Below are positions 51,140 to 60,217 of a DNA stretch of 64,000 bases, in pieces (position 1 is the first letter of the stretch; each line of letters begins with the position of its first letter). The stretch is taken from contig CBDDBU010000017.1 of NCBI GenBank assembly GCA_965226045.1, positions 12,788 through 76,787 of the forward strand, given 5' to 3'. The notes beneath the pieces are model-generated. The model ran no database searches. It was not told the origin of the DNA and worked only from the letters and a program-made list of their open reading frames with translations. Source of the stretch: CBDDBU01 sp965226045. Its GTDB lineage: Bacteria > Pseudomonadota > Alphaproteobacteria > VGEJ01. A program made the position numbers and the translations under genes.

Positions 51140-53155
51140 ATGAGTGAAAAGACCACGGCGGGTGCGCGCACGGTCGCGCTGGCGGGACCATATCTGAGCG
51201 GCAAGACCTCGCTACTCGAGAGCATGCTTTTCATCACCGGTACCACCAATCGCAAGGGCAGGGTCAGCGAGGGCAATACCGTCGGCGATAGCTCGCAGGA
51301 GGCGCGCGCGCGCGGCATGGGCGTCGAGCTCAATGTCGCGACCGCGAACTTTCTCGGCGACGCGCTGACCTTTCTCGATTGCCCCGGTTCGATCGAGTTC
51401 TCCCAGGAGACCAACAACGCGCTGATTGGCGCCGACGCGGCGGTGGTGGTGTGCGAGGCGGACATTGGGCGCGCTCTGACGGTGGCGCCGGTTCTCAAGG
51501 TATTAGAGGACGGAGGGATTCCGACCATCCTTTTCATCAACAAGGTCGATCGCGGCGCCGCGGACTTGGTGGCGGTGGTCGAGGCGATCGAAGCGTACTC
51601 GACGCGGCCCATGATCCTCCGGCAGGTCCCGTTACGCGACGGCGAAAGCATCACCGGCTATCTCGATCTGGCGAGCGACCGCGCCTTCAAATACCGGCCT
51701 GACGCGGCCTCGGAGTTGATCGAGATACCGGCCGATGTCGCCGAGGCCAAAGCCGAGGCGCGCTACCGCATGCTCGAGAAGGTGTCCGACTTCAGCGAAA
51801 GCCTCATGGAGAAGCTGTTGGAGGATATCGATCCCGCCAACGATGACGTGTTCGCCGATCTCACCCGCCACTTCCAGTCCGGCGCCATCGTGCCGGTCAT
51901 TTTCGGCGCCGGCGAGCTCGAACACGGGGTGCGCCGGCTGTTGAAGCTGCTGCGCCACGAGGTGCCGGCTGCTTCGGACGCCGCCGCGCGCGTCGCCGGC
52001 GAGGGCGAGCCGGCCGCCCAGATCCTCAAGACCTACGTCACCCCCCATGGCGGCAAGTTGTCGTTGGTCCGTGTGTGGCGTGGCGAGTTCGCCGACGGGA
52101 CCCCTGTGAACGGCGAGCGGATCGCCGGTATCTCGCGCCTGTGCGGCCTCCAGATCGAGAAGCTGCAGATCGCCCGGGCGGGCGCTGTCGTCGCCTTTGG
52201 CCGCCTCGAGTCGCTCGAAACCGGCGCCACGCTGTCCCCCGGCAAGGGCGGCGAGACGCTGCCCCGCGCGGCCGAGCTACCGCCTGTCTACTCGCTGGTG
52301 ATCGCCGCCACCAAGCGCGAGGACGAGGTGAAGCTCTCAAGCGCACTTGCCAAGTTGCGCGACGAGGACCCGTCGATGGTCTACGAGATATCGGCGGCGA
52401 CGGGCGAACTTCTCTTGCACGGCCAGGGCGAGATTCACCTCCGCGTCGCCGGCGATCGGTTGAAGAACAAATACGGGATCGAGGTCACCACCTCGCGGCC
52501 TCGCGTGCCCTACAAGGAGGCGATTCGCAAATCCGTATCGCAGCACGCGCGGTTCAAGCGCCAGAGCGGCGGTCACGGCCAGTTCGGCGACGTCCACATC
52601 GACATCAAGCCGTTGCCGCGCGGGTCGGGTTTCACATTCGACAATCACATTAGCGGCGGGGTCGTGCCCAAACAGTACATCCCTGCGGTCGGCGCCGGGG
52701 TCGAGGAATATATGCGGCGCGGCCCGCTCGGCTTTCCGGTCGTCGATGTGTCGGTGACTCTGACCGACGGGCAGTACCATTCGGTCGACAGCTCGGAACT
52801 CGCGTTCAAGACGGCCGGCCGGATCGCCATGACCGAAGGCATGCCCAAGTGCGAACCGGTGCTGCTTGAGCCGGTCCTCTCGGTCGACTTGTTCGTGCCC
52901 TCTGAATTCATCAGCAAGATCAACGCCCTGGTCAGCGGCCGGCGCGGGCAGATCCTGGGCTTCGAGCCACGCGAGGGCTGGGACGCTTGGGACGTTGTGC
53001 ACACGCAGATGCCGCAAAGCGAGATTCAAGACCTCGTGGTGGAGGTGCGTTCGTTGACTACCGGTGTCGGCACCTACATCGCCAATTTCGATCATCTGCA
53101 AGAACTCCACGGACGGCTTGCCGATGACGTTGTCAGCGCTAACGCGGCGGAGTGA
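51140..53155 (+). CDS. Elongation factor G-like GTPase (EF-G paralogue)
   Basis: ATG 51140 (MSEKTTAGARTVALAGPYLS) gives 671 residues. It has all EF-G domains, but G1 is GPYLSGKTS rather than GHIDHGKT, and G3 is DCPGSIEF where EF-G has DTPGHVDF, so the catalytic His is Ser. G4 NKVD is normal. The switch I region differs too (GDSSQEARARGMGVELNVAT). This pattern defines a known EF-G-like paralogue group in Alphaproteobacteria, not the housekeeping fusA. Its role on the ribosome is unsettled. Followed after six bases by the hydratase. Confidence 0.88.
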   Translation: MSEKTTAGARTVALAGPYLSGKTSLLESMLFITGTTNRKGRVSEGNTVGDSSQEARARGMGVELNVATANFLGDALTFLDCPGSIEFSQETNNALIGADAAVVVCEADIGRALTVAPVLKVLEDGGIPTILFINKVDRGAADLVAVVEAIEAYSTRPMILRQVPLRDGESITGYLDLASDRAFKYRPDAASELIEIPADVAEAKAEARYRMLEKVSDFSESLMEKLLEDIDPANDDVFADLTRHFQSGAIVPVIFGAGELEHGVRRLLKLLRHEVPAASDAAARVAGEGEPAAQILKTYVTPHGGKLSLVRVWRGEFADGTPVNGERIAGISRLCGLQIEKLQIARAGAVVAFGRLESLETGATLSPGKGGETLPRAAELPPVYSLVIAATKREDEVKLSSALAKLRDEDPSMVYEISAATGELLLHGQGEIHLRVAGDRLKNKYGIEVTTSRPRVPYKEAIRKSVSQHARFKRQSGGHGQFGDVHIDIKPLPRGSGFTFDNHISGGVVPKQYIPAVGAGVEEYMRRGPLGFPVVDVSVTLTDGQYHSVDSSELAFKTAGRIAMTEGMPKCEPVLLEPVLSVDLFVPSEFISKINALVSGRRGQILGFEPREGWDAWDVVHTQMPQSEIQDLVVEVRSLTTGVGTYIANFDHLQELHGRLADDVVSANAAE

Positions 53156-53161
53156 ACGAAT

Positions 53162-53947
53162 ATGGACGAAGCGACGATGAACAAGGCGGCGGCGCTGATC
53201 GGTGCGGCGCGGCGACGCAAGGAGCCGCTCGCTGGCCTGCCGGAGGGCTGTCGACCGCAAACTCCGGAAGAGGCGTATGCGATCCAGGACAAGGTCGTGC
53301 AGGGCCTGGGCCGTACCACCGGCTGGAAGGTCGGCGCGACCAGCAAGTTCGCCCAAGAGCTTCTGGCGACCGAGGGGCCGTTTCGCGGCCGTCTGATCGA
53401 GGGCCGCTGCCACGACAGCCCGGCGACGCTCTCGGTTGGCGATTTCACGACTATGTGTCGGATCGAGATCGAGTACGCCTTTCGTCTCGGCCGCGATCTG
53501 CCGGCGCTGTCGGCGCCCTATGATCGCGACTCGGTCGCCGAGGCCGTCGAGGTCCTGCTCCCGGCCTTCGAGATCATCGACAGCCGCTATACTGACTGGA
53601 CCAAGCGCGGCGCCTTGCAGCTGATCGCCGACAACGGGTGCGGCGGTCATTTCGTCATGGGCGCTCCGGTCACCGACTGGCCGGATGTCGACCTCGCCGG
53701 CCACAGCATTACGATCACCGTGAACGGCGAGCTTGTCAGCACCGGCAGTGGCGACCGCGTGCTCGGCCATCCCCTGAATGCGCTCGCCTGGCTCGCCAAC
53801 GACGCCGCGAGCAGCGGCCAGGGTCTGGCGGCGGGCGAGGTGGTGACCACCGGAAGTTGCGCCGACATCGTTGCGGTCGAGCCGGGCCAGACCGCGCTCG
53901 GCGATTTTGGCGCGCTCGGTTTGGTCACGATCGAATTCGTCGCCTGA
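53162..53947 (+). CDS. 2-keto-4-pentenoate hydratase-like protein (FAH superfamily)
   Basis: The 261-residue protein has TPEEAYAIQDKVVQGLG, TTGWKVGATS, IEIEYAFRLGRDLP (metal-binding Glu pair), AFEIIDSRYTDW, NGCGGHFVMGAPV and the C-terminal GEVVTTGSCADIVAVEPGQ. This matches MhpD-type hydratases and related decarboxylases of meta-cleavage pathways. No other aromatic catabolic genes are adjacent, though indolepyruvate oxidoreductase is in the window. It may be co-transcribed with the EF-G-like gene. Confidence 0.85.
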   Translation: MDEATMNKAAALIGAARRRKEPLAGLPEGCRPQTPEEAYAIQDKVVQGLGRTTGWKVGATSKFAQELLATEGPFRGRLIEGRCHDSPATLSVGDFTTMCRIEIEYAFRLGRDLPALSAPYDRDSVAEAVEVLLPAFEIIDSRYTDWTKRGALQLIADNGCGGHFVMGAPVTDWPDVDLAGHSITITVNGELVSTGSGDRVLGHPLNALAWLANDAASSGQGLAAGEVVTTGSCADIVAVEPGQTALGDFGALGLVTIEFVA

Positions 53948-54030
53948 ACCCGAGATAACGGAATTGTTTGTTGCGGTTCGGCCGGCTTTGCTCCCAAATA
54001 GGCGGGGACCAACGGACGAGGTGCGCGATC

Positions 54031-55011
54031 ATGATTAGGCGTCGGCGCGGATGGGAGTTGCCTGACTCGGCGGCGACACCCGAGCAAGTCTATTTGCGCC
54101 GCCGCGAGATCGTGGCGGGGCTCGGTGTGAGCGTGGGGCTCGGCACGGCGTTGGTGGCCGGCGGCGCGATGGTGCCGAGCCGGCTTCTGGCCGCCACCGA
54201 CGAGGATCCATCGGCCCATCTTTATCCCGTCGAGCGCAATCCTCGCTATGTGCTCGACCGGGACCTCACCGACGAGGACGTGGCCAACAAATACAACAAC
54301 TTCTACGAGTTCGGCTCGCACAAATCGATCTGGCAGTCCGCCCAAGACCTGCCGATACGGCCCTGGACCGTCGCCATCGACGGCATGGTCGAGAAGGAGA
54401 TGACCCTCGATATCGACGATCTCCTGGCCAAGATGCCGCTGGAGGAGCGCCTGTACCGCCACCGCTGCGTCGAAGCCTGGTCGATGGCGGTGCCGTGGTC
54501 CGGGTTCCCGCTCGAGGCATTGGTGCGTCTGGCGGCGCCGCTCGGCTCGGCGAAGTACATCCGCATGGAGACGTTCCACGATGCCGAGATTGCTCCTGGC
54601 CAACAGCAGGTTTGGTACCCCTGGCCCTATGTCGAGGGGCTGACCTTGGCGGAGGCGACCAACGAACTCGCCTTCATGGCGACAGGCGTGTACGGCAAAT
54701 CGATCGCCAAACAGCATGGCGCGCCGCTGCGCCTGGCGGTGCCGTGGAAGTATGGTTTCAAGTCGATCAAGTCGATCGTCCGGTTCACCTTTACGGACGA
54801 GCGCCCGGTAAGTTTCTGGGAAGAGATACAGGCCGCCGAATACGGCTTCTGGGCCAACGTCAATCCAGCCGTTTCCCATCCGCGCTGGAGCCAGGCGACG
54901 GAGCGGGTGCTGGGGACCGAGGAGAAGGTGCCGACCCAGATTTTCAACGGCTATCTCGAGTTCGTGGCGGACCTCTATCAGGGCTTGGAGGACGAACGCC
55001 TCTACGCCTGA
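54031..55011 (+). CDS. msrP: Periplasmic methionine sulfoxide reductase catalytic subunit (molybdoenzyme)
   Basis: ATG 54031 gives 326 residues starting with a twin-arginine signal (RRREIVAGLGVSVGLG). The sulfite-oxidase fold follows, with the molybdenum ligand Cys146 in HRCVEAWSMAVPWSGFPL and YRMETFHDAE-like substrate pocket strands (IRMETFHDAE). It repairs oxidised methionine in periplasmic proteins. The heme partner MsrQ is not adjacent. It explains part of the need for the moa/moe/mob genes at 14-16 kb. Confidence 0.93.
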   Translation: MIRRRRGWELPDSAATPEQVYLRRREIVAGLGVSVGLGTALVAGGAMVPSRLLAATDEDPSAHLYPVERNPRYVLDRDLTDEDVANKYNNFYEFGSHKSIWQSAQDLPIRPWTVAIDGMVEKEMTLDIDDLLAKMPLEERLYRHRCVEAWSMAVPWSGFPLEALVRLAAPLGSAKYIRMETFHDAEIAPGQQQVWYPWPYVEGLTLAEATNELAFMATGVYGKSIAKQHGAPLRLAVPWKYGFKSIKSIVRFTFTDERPVSFWEEIQAAEYGFWANVNPAVSHPRWSQATERVLGTEEKVPTQIFNGYLEFVADLYQGLEDERLYA

Positions 55012-55071
55012 GTTGTCCCCGCCGCGCCGGCCCGCGCGCGCCGCGGCATAACTGTTTCGGAGTTCCGGGCC

Positions 55072-55845
55072 CTAGCCAGCGGTGCTGCCGCCATCGACGG
55101 GCAGAGCGATGCCGGTGATCATGCCCGCCTCGGCGCTGGCGAGGAACAGCGCCGCGTTTGCGGTATCGATCGGTTCGGGCATGCGACCGAGGGGAATGCT
55201 GTCGCGAAAGCGCCCCTTGGCCTCGTCCATGTCGGCGGCCATCCCCGGCAGGAAGTGTTTGAGCATCGGCGTATCGGTAGCGGCCGGGCAGATCGCGTTG
55301 ACCCGGATGTTGAACGGCGCGAGCTCCAGAGCAAGGCCTTTGACGAGGCCGATGACGCCGTGTTTGGAAGCCGTATAGGGGGTGAAGTTGGGCCGGCCCT
55401 TCAACGCCTGCAAGGAGCCGGTGAATAGGATCGCGGCGCCCTCGGCGGTCTTCTTGGCGGCGCTGCAGAGCGCTGGCAGGGCCGACTGCGTCATGCGGTA
55501 GGGCCCGATCAGGTTGTTGCCGAATACCCGCGCCAGGACATCGTCGTCGACCTTGGTGATGGGACCCGCGAAGGGCACGCCAGCGTTGTTGTAGAGAATG
55601 TCGAGGCCGCCCCAGCGGTCCACCGTTGCCGCGACAACTGCCTCGGCGTCGGCCCGGTCCATATGATCAACCCGCCGGCAGGCGCAGTTCTCGCCGAGCT
55701 CGCGACTGAGCGCATCGCCGCCCGCCACGTCGATGTCGGCGATCATCACGCGGCAACCCTCCGCGACGAAGCGGCGTACACTTGCCGCGCCGAGGCCCGA
55801 GGCGCCGCCGGTAATGATCGCGACCTTCGATTCAAGCCGTGCCAT
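55072..55845 (-). CDS. Classical short-chain dehydrogenase/reductase
   Basis: The 257-residue SDR has TGGASGLGAASV (TGxxxGxG), IADIDVAGG (NAD-preferring Asp), NNAGVPFAG, and YTASKHG (YxxxK), ending LPVDGGSTAG. All catalytic residues are present, unlike the SDR at 33 kb. Substrate not identifiable. It is divergent from the TPR-sulfotransferase gene with a 168-base gap that shows no clear promoter. Confidence 0.9.
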   Translation of the reverse strand: MARLESKVAIITGGASGLGAASVRRFVAEGCRVMIADIDVAGGDALSRELGENCACRRVDHMDRADAEAVVAATVDRWGGLDILYNNAGVPFAGPITKVDDDVLARVFGNNLIGPYRMTQSALPALCSAAKKTAEGAAILFTGSLQALKGRPNFTPYTASKHGVIGLVKGLALELAPFNIRVNAICPAATDTPMLKHFLPGMAADMDEAKGRFRDSIPLGRMPEPIDTANAALFLASAEAGMITGIALPVDGGSTAG

Positions 55846-56013
55846 GCGCTTCTTCTCTCATCGGTCAGCCCATCGTTTGGGACCTGAGGATCGCGTAGCA
55901 TGGGCGAGAGGGCGCCGGCAACGCCGCTCCGCTTGCGCGGCCGCGCGGAGATTGTCTGGTCCCGGCGCGCGTGGTCTAATCGCGTAGACGCGGCGGGTGG
56001 AGTTGGCGAGAGC

Positions 56014-57768
56014 ATGTTGGATGTCGATCTGACCTTCGCACGCGCGCGGCGTTACCACGAGGCTGGGCAGCTCGAGCTTGCCGAGCGGAGCTATCGTCAG
56101 CTCCTTGAAGGCCACCCCGATCACGCGGCGACCAATCACATGCTCGGCGTCCTTGCCGTTCAGGGCGGCGATCCGCAGCGCGCGGTCACATTGATCGAGG
56201 GCGCTCTCGCCACCGAGGGTGACAACCACGAGTACCAGTCGAGCCTCGCCGGCGTGTATCTCGCGCTTGGGCAGAACGAACATGCGGTGGCTGGATATCG
56301 TCGCGTGGTTGAGGCGCGGGCCGACCACGCTGAGGCCCATTTCGATCTCGGCTTTGCCTTGGCGTCCATGGGGCGGCGCGAGGAGGCGGCCGCTGCCTAT
56401 CGCCGCGCGGTGGCGATCCAGCCCGACTACTTTCACGCCTGGAACAATCTCGGGGCGTTGTTGCTCGCCGATGGACGCGGCGAAGAGGCGATTGCCTGCC
56501 TGCGCCGCCTGGTCGAGCTGCGGCCACGGGCCCCGAGCAGCATCTGCAACCTCGCCCGGGCGCTGGAGATGGCCAACCAACTCGACGAGGCGGGCGAGCT
56601 GGTGGGTCGCGTCCTCGCGCTCAACCCCCACCACGCACAGGCGCGACTGCTGATGGCCACGATCGAGCGCCGTCAGGGTAGCACCGAGGAGGCTCGCCAC
56701 CGGCTGATCGAGCTCATCGACCCCAACCTCTCGGACCCGGCCATCGCGGCCAGCGCGTTCCTGGCGCTTGGCCTCGTGCTCGACCAGAAAGGCGAGTATG
56801 CGCGCGCCTTTCGCGCGTTTCGCCAAGGCAATTCGATCCGCAGCCAGCTAGCGGCGGCGCAGGAGCCCGAGCGCCTCCACGCCACCATCGAACGTTATCG
56901 CGACTGGTTCACCGCCGAACGGATGGCCGCTTGGGCGGGTCGTGCGGGCGATGACCCGCGGCCACCGGTCTTCTTCGTCGGCTTCCCCCGTTCCGGCACC
57001 ACCCTCATGGAGCAGATGCTGGCGGCCCATCCGGACATCGTCACGACCGGCGAACGCAGCCCGCTCGCGGGTGTCATCGCTGCGCTACCCGGACTGGTCG
57101 GCGATAACGCCGATTATCCCGCGTTCCTCGCGGACCTCACCCCGACCCAGGTTGAAGCGGCTCGCCGCGCCTTTTGGGACAGCGCTGAGGCGAGCCTCGG
57201 CCCTGTCGTTCACGAACGACAGCTGGTCGACAAGACGCCGCTGAACATCATCGAGCTGGGTTTGATCAGCCGCGTGCTGCCCTCGGCCCGGATCGTGGTC
57301 GCGCTGCGCGATCCGCGCGATGTCTGCCTCAGCTGTTATATGCAGGAGTTCGAGCAGAACGCGGCGATGGCCAATTTCTTCGATCTTGACGGCACCGCGC
57401 GTTTCTATGGCGCTGTCATGGACTTGTGGCGGCACTATCGCACGGCGATGCCCTTGCCTTACCTCGAGTATCGCTATGAGGAGCTTGTGGGCGCCCCGGG
57501 GCCGACCCTGCGGCGCGTGCTCGAGTTCATCGGCGTTCCCTGGGCGCCCGAAGTGCTGCGGCACCAGGAAACGGCGCGGGCGCGCTTCGTCGACACCCCG
57601 AGCCGCGATGCCGTGACCCAGGAATTGTATGATCGAGCGGTCGGGCGGTGGCGCCACTATGCCGATGAGATGCAGACGGTACTACCTCGCCTCGATGGCT
57701 TCGTCGACGAATTCGGCTACCGCGAGCCGGAGGCGCCGGCCAAGACGCTCGCGGCCTCGCCGCGCTAG
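56014..57768 (+). CDS. TPR-sulfotransferase fusion protein
   Basis: From ATG 56014 (MLDVDLTFARARRYHEAGQL), 584 residues. The first half is about seven TPR units (AEAHFDLGFALASMGRREEA, AWNNLGALLLADGRGEEA). The second half is a sulfotransferase with the PAPS 5'-phosphosulfate loop FFVGFPRSGTTLMEQML (PRSGTT at 325-330) and the 3'-phosphate site RIVVALRDPRDVCLSCY. It would transfer sulfate from PAPS to an unknown acceptor bound via the TPRs. Such fusions are frequent in marine Proteobacteria and symbionts. The oxygenase downstream is only 23 bases away. Confidence 0.88.
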   Translation: MLDVDLTFARARRYHEAGQLELAERSYRQLLEGHPDHAATNHMLGVLAVQGGDPQRAVTLIEGALATEGDNHEYQSSLAGVYLALGQNEHAVAGYRRVVEARADHAEAHFDLGFALASMGRREEAAAAYRRAVAIQPDYFHAWNNLGALLLADGRGEEAIACLRRLVELRPRAPSSICNLARALEMANQLDEAGELVGRVLALNPHHAQARLLMATIERRQGSTEEARHRLIELIDPNLSDPAIAASAFLALGLVLDQKGEYARAFRAFRQGNSIRSQLAAAQEPERLHATIERYRDWFTAERMAAWAGRAGDDPRPPVFFVGFPRSGTTLMEQMLAAHPDIVTTGERSPLAGVIAALPGLVGDNADYPAFLADLTPTQVEAARRAFWDSAEASLGPVVHERQLVDKTPLNIIELGLISRVLPSARIVVALRDPRDVCLSCYMQEFEQNAAMANFFDLDGTARFYGAVMDLWRHYRTAMPLPYLEYRYEELVGAPGPTLRRVLEFIGVPWAPEVLRHQETARARFVDTPSRDAVTQELYDRAVGRWRHYADEMQTVLPRLDGFVDEFGYREPEAPAKTLAASPR

Positions 57769-57791
57769 ACAACACAGATAAGAGGCTGGCC

Positions 57792-58397
57792 GTGATCGTG
57801 TTTCCGACCCTGCCGCTGCGCAATCCCAACATCACCAACGTCTACGTCAAGCAGATCTTCACGCCCGATCAGTGCCGCCAGATTCTCGGCGCCGCGAAGG
57901 CGGCCGATTGGCAGCCTGGCAAGATCGGTGGTCATACCGGCCAGGGGCAGTTCTCGACGGTTGCGACCGTCCGCTCGATGAACCAGCAGCGCCTGCGTGT
58001 GCGCAACGACGGCTTCCCCCTCAACGTCATCGCGTTCGAGGTCAGCAATTTCAATTCACACGGCTACGGCTTCGACCTGACCGGTTTCGTCGCCGATGAC
58101 GAGCCCTGGCTGATGCGCTACCAAGGCGCGAGCAGCGATCACTACGACTGGCATATCGATGTCGGCGCCGCCGCCAATGCCTCGCGCAAGCTCGGCTTTA
58201 CCGTGCAGCTCTCGCCGCCCCAGGACTACGACGGCGGCGATCTCGAGTTCATGAACGTCAACACCGAGCACCTCGACTTCAGGGCGCTCGGCAGCCTCAT
58301 TCTGTTTCCCGCCTTCCGCACCCACCGCGTCTCGCAAGTCACCCGTGGCACCCGACACTGCGCCGTCGGCTGGGTCCACGGCCCAGCGTTCCGCTAA
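57792..58397 (+). CDS. 2OG-Fe(II) oxygenase (prolyl hydroxylase-like)
   Basis: GTG 57792 gives 201 residues. The iron triad is visible: His121 and Asp123 in HYDWHIDVG and His178 in FRTHRVSQVTRGTR, with a following Arg that would bind 2-oxoglutarate. The pattern resembles the PiuC/YbiX and P4H-like group. It hydroxylates an unknown substrate in the cytoplasm. Placed directly after the TPR-sulfotransferase, so the pair may hydroxylate and sulfate the same molecule; this is inference. Confidence 0.88.
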   Translation: MIVFPTLPLRNPNITNVYVKQIFTPDQCRQILGAAKAADWQPGKIGGHTGQGQFSTVATVRSMNQQRLRVRNDGFPLNVIAFEVSNFNSHGYGFDLTGFVADDEPWLMRYQGASSDHYDWHIDVGAAANASRKLGFTVQLSPPQDYDGGDLEFMNVNTEHLDFRALGSLILFPAFRTHRVSQVTRGTRHCAVGWVHGPAFR

Positions 58398-58492
58398 AGT
58401 GCGTGTCGCATCAGCGCAAAGCCAGTGGGTTCTAGTGATTGGCCTACGGCAGCGTGCGCGTGGAGGCGGAGAGTCGGGACGCCCTCGTGAGC

Positions 58493-58517
58493 AACGCAGT
58501 TCGGTGCAAACTGCGTT
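58493..58517. other. 9-bp stem hairpin in the gap after the oxygenase gene
   Basis: AACGCAGTT and AACTGCGTT form a perfect 9-bp stem around CGGTGCA. No long T-run follows, so terminator function is doubtful. The rest of the gap 58398-58637 has no recognisable gene; GC content falls towards its right end. Confidence 0.4.
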
Positions 58518-58637
58518 CGCTCGGCCAAATTCGTGGGCGAGAGTGCTCTGGCCGCTTTCGTGGGCGTTGTGGCCGCCGCGCGATGCACTATAGATCGGAG
58601 GAAGTCGTGGAGAATCGGTTTGATAGAAAATAGGCGT

Positions 58638-59704
58638 ATGCTCTTGGCCATCGCTTACAATTGCGGCGCCATCGTTTTATCAATAGCGATTTTCTCCGGA
58701 CTCGCTAAGATTTAGACTCGCATCCTCGCGAGCCATTTGAATCTCTCTTCTTCCGTTGTCTATGATCCGACACTGGGCTGGACGCTAAAGAAGAGTAGCT
58801 CTAAGAGGCATCAGAAATCCGGTAGCTTCGACGTCGTCTATCACATCGACCAATACGGCTACAGAGGCGACCCCTATTGATATGAGAAAATGGAACTCAC
58901 AACATGACTTGTCGTTCTGGGGGACTCTGGGGCCTTCGGCTGGGGAGTGGAAGACAGAGAGACGTTCTCAGTGCTTCTCGACGACGCCATTCCGAACTTG
59001 GAGGTTATTAATCTCGGAGTATCAGGGTATGGGACAGATCAAGAATTTCAAAATTGAAAATGGACGGACTGAAGTACGCCCCTGACGTTGTTCTCCTCTT
59101 TGTCGACAGCAATGACTTCTCCGACATAATGTCTTCCCATGTGGGACAGCGGGCTAAGCCATACTTTGTCATGCGTGACCGTGACCTGGTTTTGAAGAAT
59201 GTCCCTGTAACGCGCGACACTCCGGAAGCCCAAACTTACCGACGACGAATGTTACCGATGCCATTTCAAGATTGGCTATCGTGGTATAGTTATGCCTACG
59301 TGTACCTAAACGAATATTACAGAGAGTCCTATGTGCGCTATATCGAGTCCCGCAACAGTTCTGTCAAACAGGAAATGAGAACAGTCCGGAACGTACCGGG
59401 CGCGAGTCTTAGGAAGTTTCGGATAATTGTCCTTCTTATGATGAAATCTATATCAGACATGAACGCTAGAATTATTATAGTCTACAATAGAGATAACTTG
59501 GCGGGGCACCCAATATTGCACGGGTTTGGCGATGTCGCGATAGATTTGTACAAGCTTGACGCGTTCTTGAATCACGAGGAAGAACCTCACTTCCCGACGG
59601 ATACTAATTTCAATGCGGATGGGCACAGAGCGGTTTTTGAAAGCCTTAGGGATGTCGCAATGAACTGCCTAGAAGAAGACTGCAACTCAATACGCCCGAG
59701 GTAG
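58638..59704 (+). pseudogene. Decayed SGNH/GDSL-type hydrolase gene, AT-rich
   Basis: From ATG 58638 one frame gives a membrane helix (IAYNCGAIVLSIAIFSGLA), then TAG 58713, then YDPTLGWTLKK and VVYHIDQYGYRGDPY, a TGA, a second TGA, then VVLGDSGAFGWGVEDRETFS (block I GDS) and NLGVSGYGTDQEF, after which the frame shifts and continues from about 59054 with MDGLKYAPDVVLLFVDSNDF to HFPTDTNFNADGH. Layout matches the intact SGNH protein at 7.4-8.6 kb. Three in-frame stops and one frameshift make it dead. Its base composition and codons (AGA, ATA, TTA) differ strongly from the surrounding genes, pointing to horizontal origin. Confidence 0.85.
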
Positions 59705-59954
59705 AAATCTCTCACGACTGTCAAGCGGGCAAGGTTCGCGCGACTTTATCAGGCAAGGGGCGCTGCCGCTGCGCAGACGGAGGTGATCGGGCTGGCCACT
59801 CGGGCGATCGCGAAGGGGCCTCAAGCCGGAGAGCCGGGGCACGGTTGAGGCGGACTTTTTGCGAGAGCGGCGACCCGCCGAAAATTTGGCCTCAGGCGTT
59901 CGGGGCTGATCGTCAGTGCGGTGGACAGCCACGATGTGCCAGACGCGCCTACCC

Positions 59955-59985
59955 AAAGAAAGGCCGGAGCCCGAAGGCTCCGGCC
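59955..59985 (-). terminator. Strong intrinsic terminator (minus strand, UUCG loop)
   Basis: On the minus strand GGCCGGAGCC-TTCG-GGCTCCGGCC (perfect 10-bp stem, stable UUCG tetraloop) is followed at once by TTTCTTT. It ends whatever is transcribed leftward through 60156-59986. To its left, 59705-59954 holds no recognisable gene. Confidence 0.85.
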
Positions 59986-60156
59986 AGTTTACAGGGAGGA
60001 AGTACGTCTGGGAGACGTACAACGCTTCAGAGAGGGGGGAGTCCCCGAAGCGCTCGACACACCCGGACCTAAGGCCCGCATGCGGCGGATCGCCGGTGGC
60101 GATCCCTGTAGCGATTATGTAGTCAGTTGGGGTCGTGTTTCCAGGTCCACGACCCC
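59962..60156 (-). ncRNA. Candidate structured non-coding RNA with multibranch fold
   Basis: No ORF with known similarity lies here, but perfect stems are packed together: GGGGTCGTG/CACGACCCC (60129-60137 with 60148-60156), a long-range 8-bp closing stem TACAGGGA/TCCCTGTA (59990-59997 with 60103-60110), and inside it hairpins GTACGTCT/AGACGTAC (60002-60020, loop GGG), CGCTTC/GAAGCG (60023-60052) capped by GGGG/CCCC, and GATCGCC/GGCGATC (60088-60104). The minus-strand terminator completes the unit, so leftward transcription is preferred. It does not match the tRNA, tmRNA, RNase P, SRP or 6S landmarks I know. It could also be a structured trxB 3' region. Confidence 0.4.
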
Positions 60157-60188
60157 GTCAGCGTCGAAAAAAATGTCCATGGCGCAAT

Positions 60189-60217
60189 AAAAAAATCGCC
60201 GCCGGCTACTCGGCTGC
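60189..60217 (-). terminator. Terminator overlapping the trxB stop codon
   Basis: On the minus strand GC-A-GCCG and CGGC-G-GC pair (six pairs, one A-G mismatch) around AGTAGC, which contains the trxB TAG, followed by GA and seven T (60195-60189). Confidence 0.5.

Noticed and set aside
1554..59062. Stop-codon recoding (UGA or UAG read as sense)
   Set aside because: Intact genes here end normally at all three stop codons, and the interrupted genes also carry frameshifts, so decay or sequence error is the simpler reading.
59687..60022. A 111-codon minus-strand frame next to trxB
   Set aside because: It runs through the intrinsic terminator hairpin, is Arg/Ser-rich and shows no domain.
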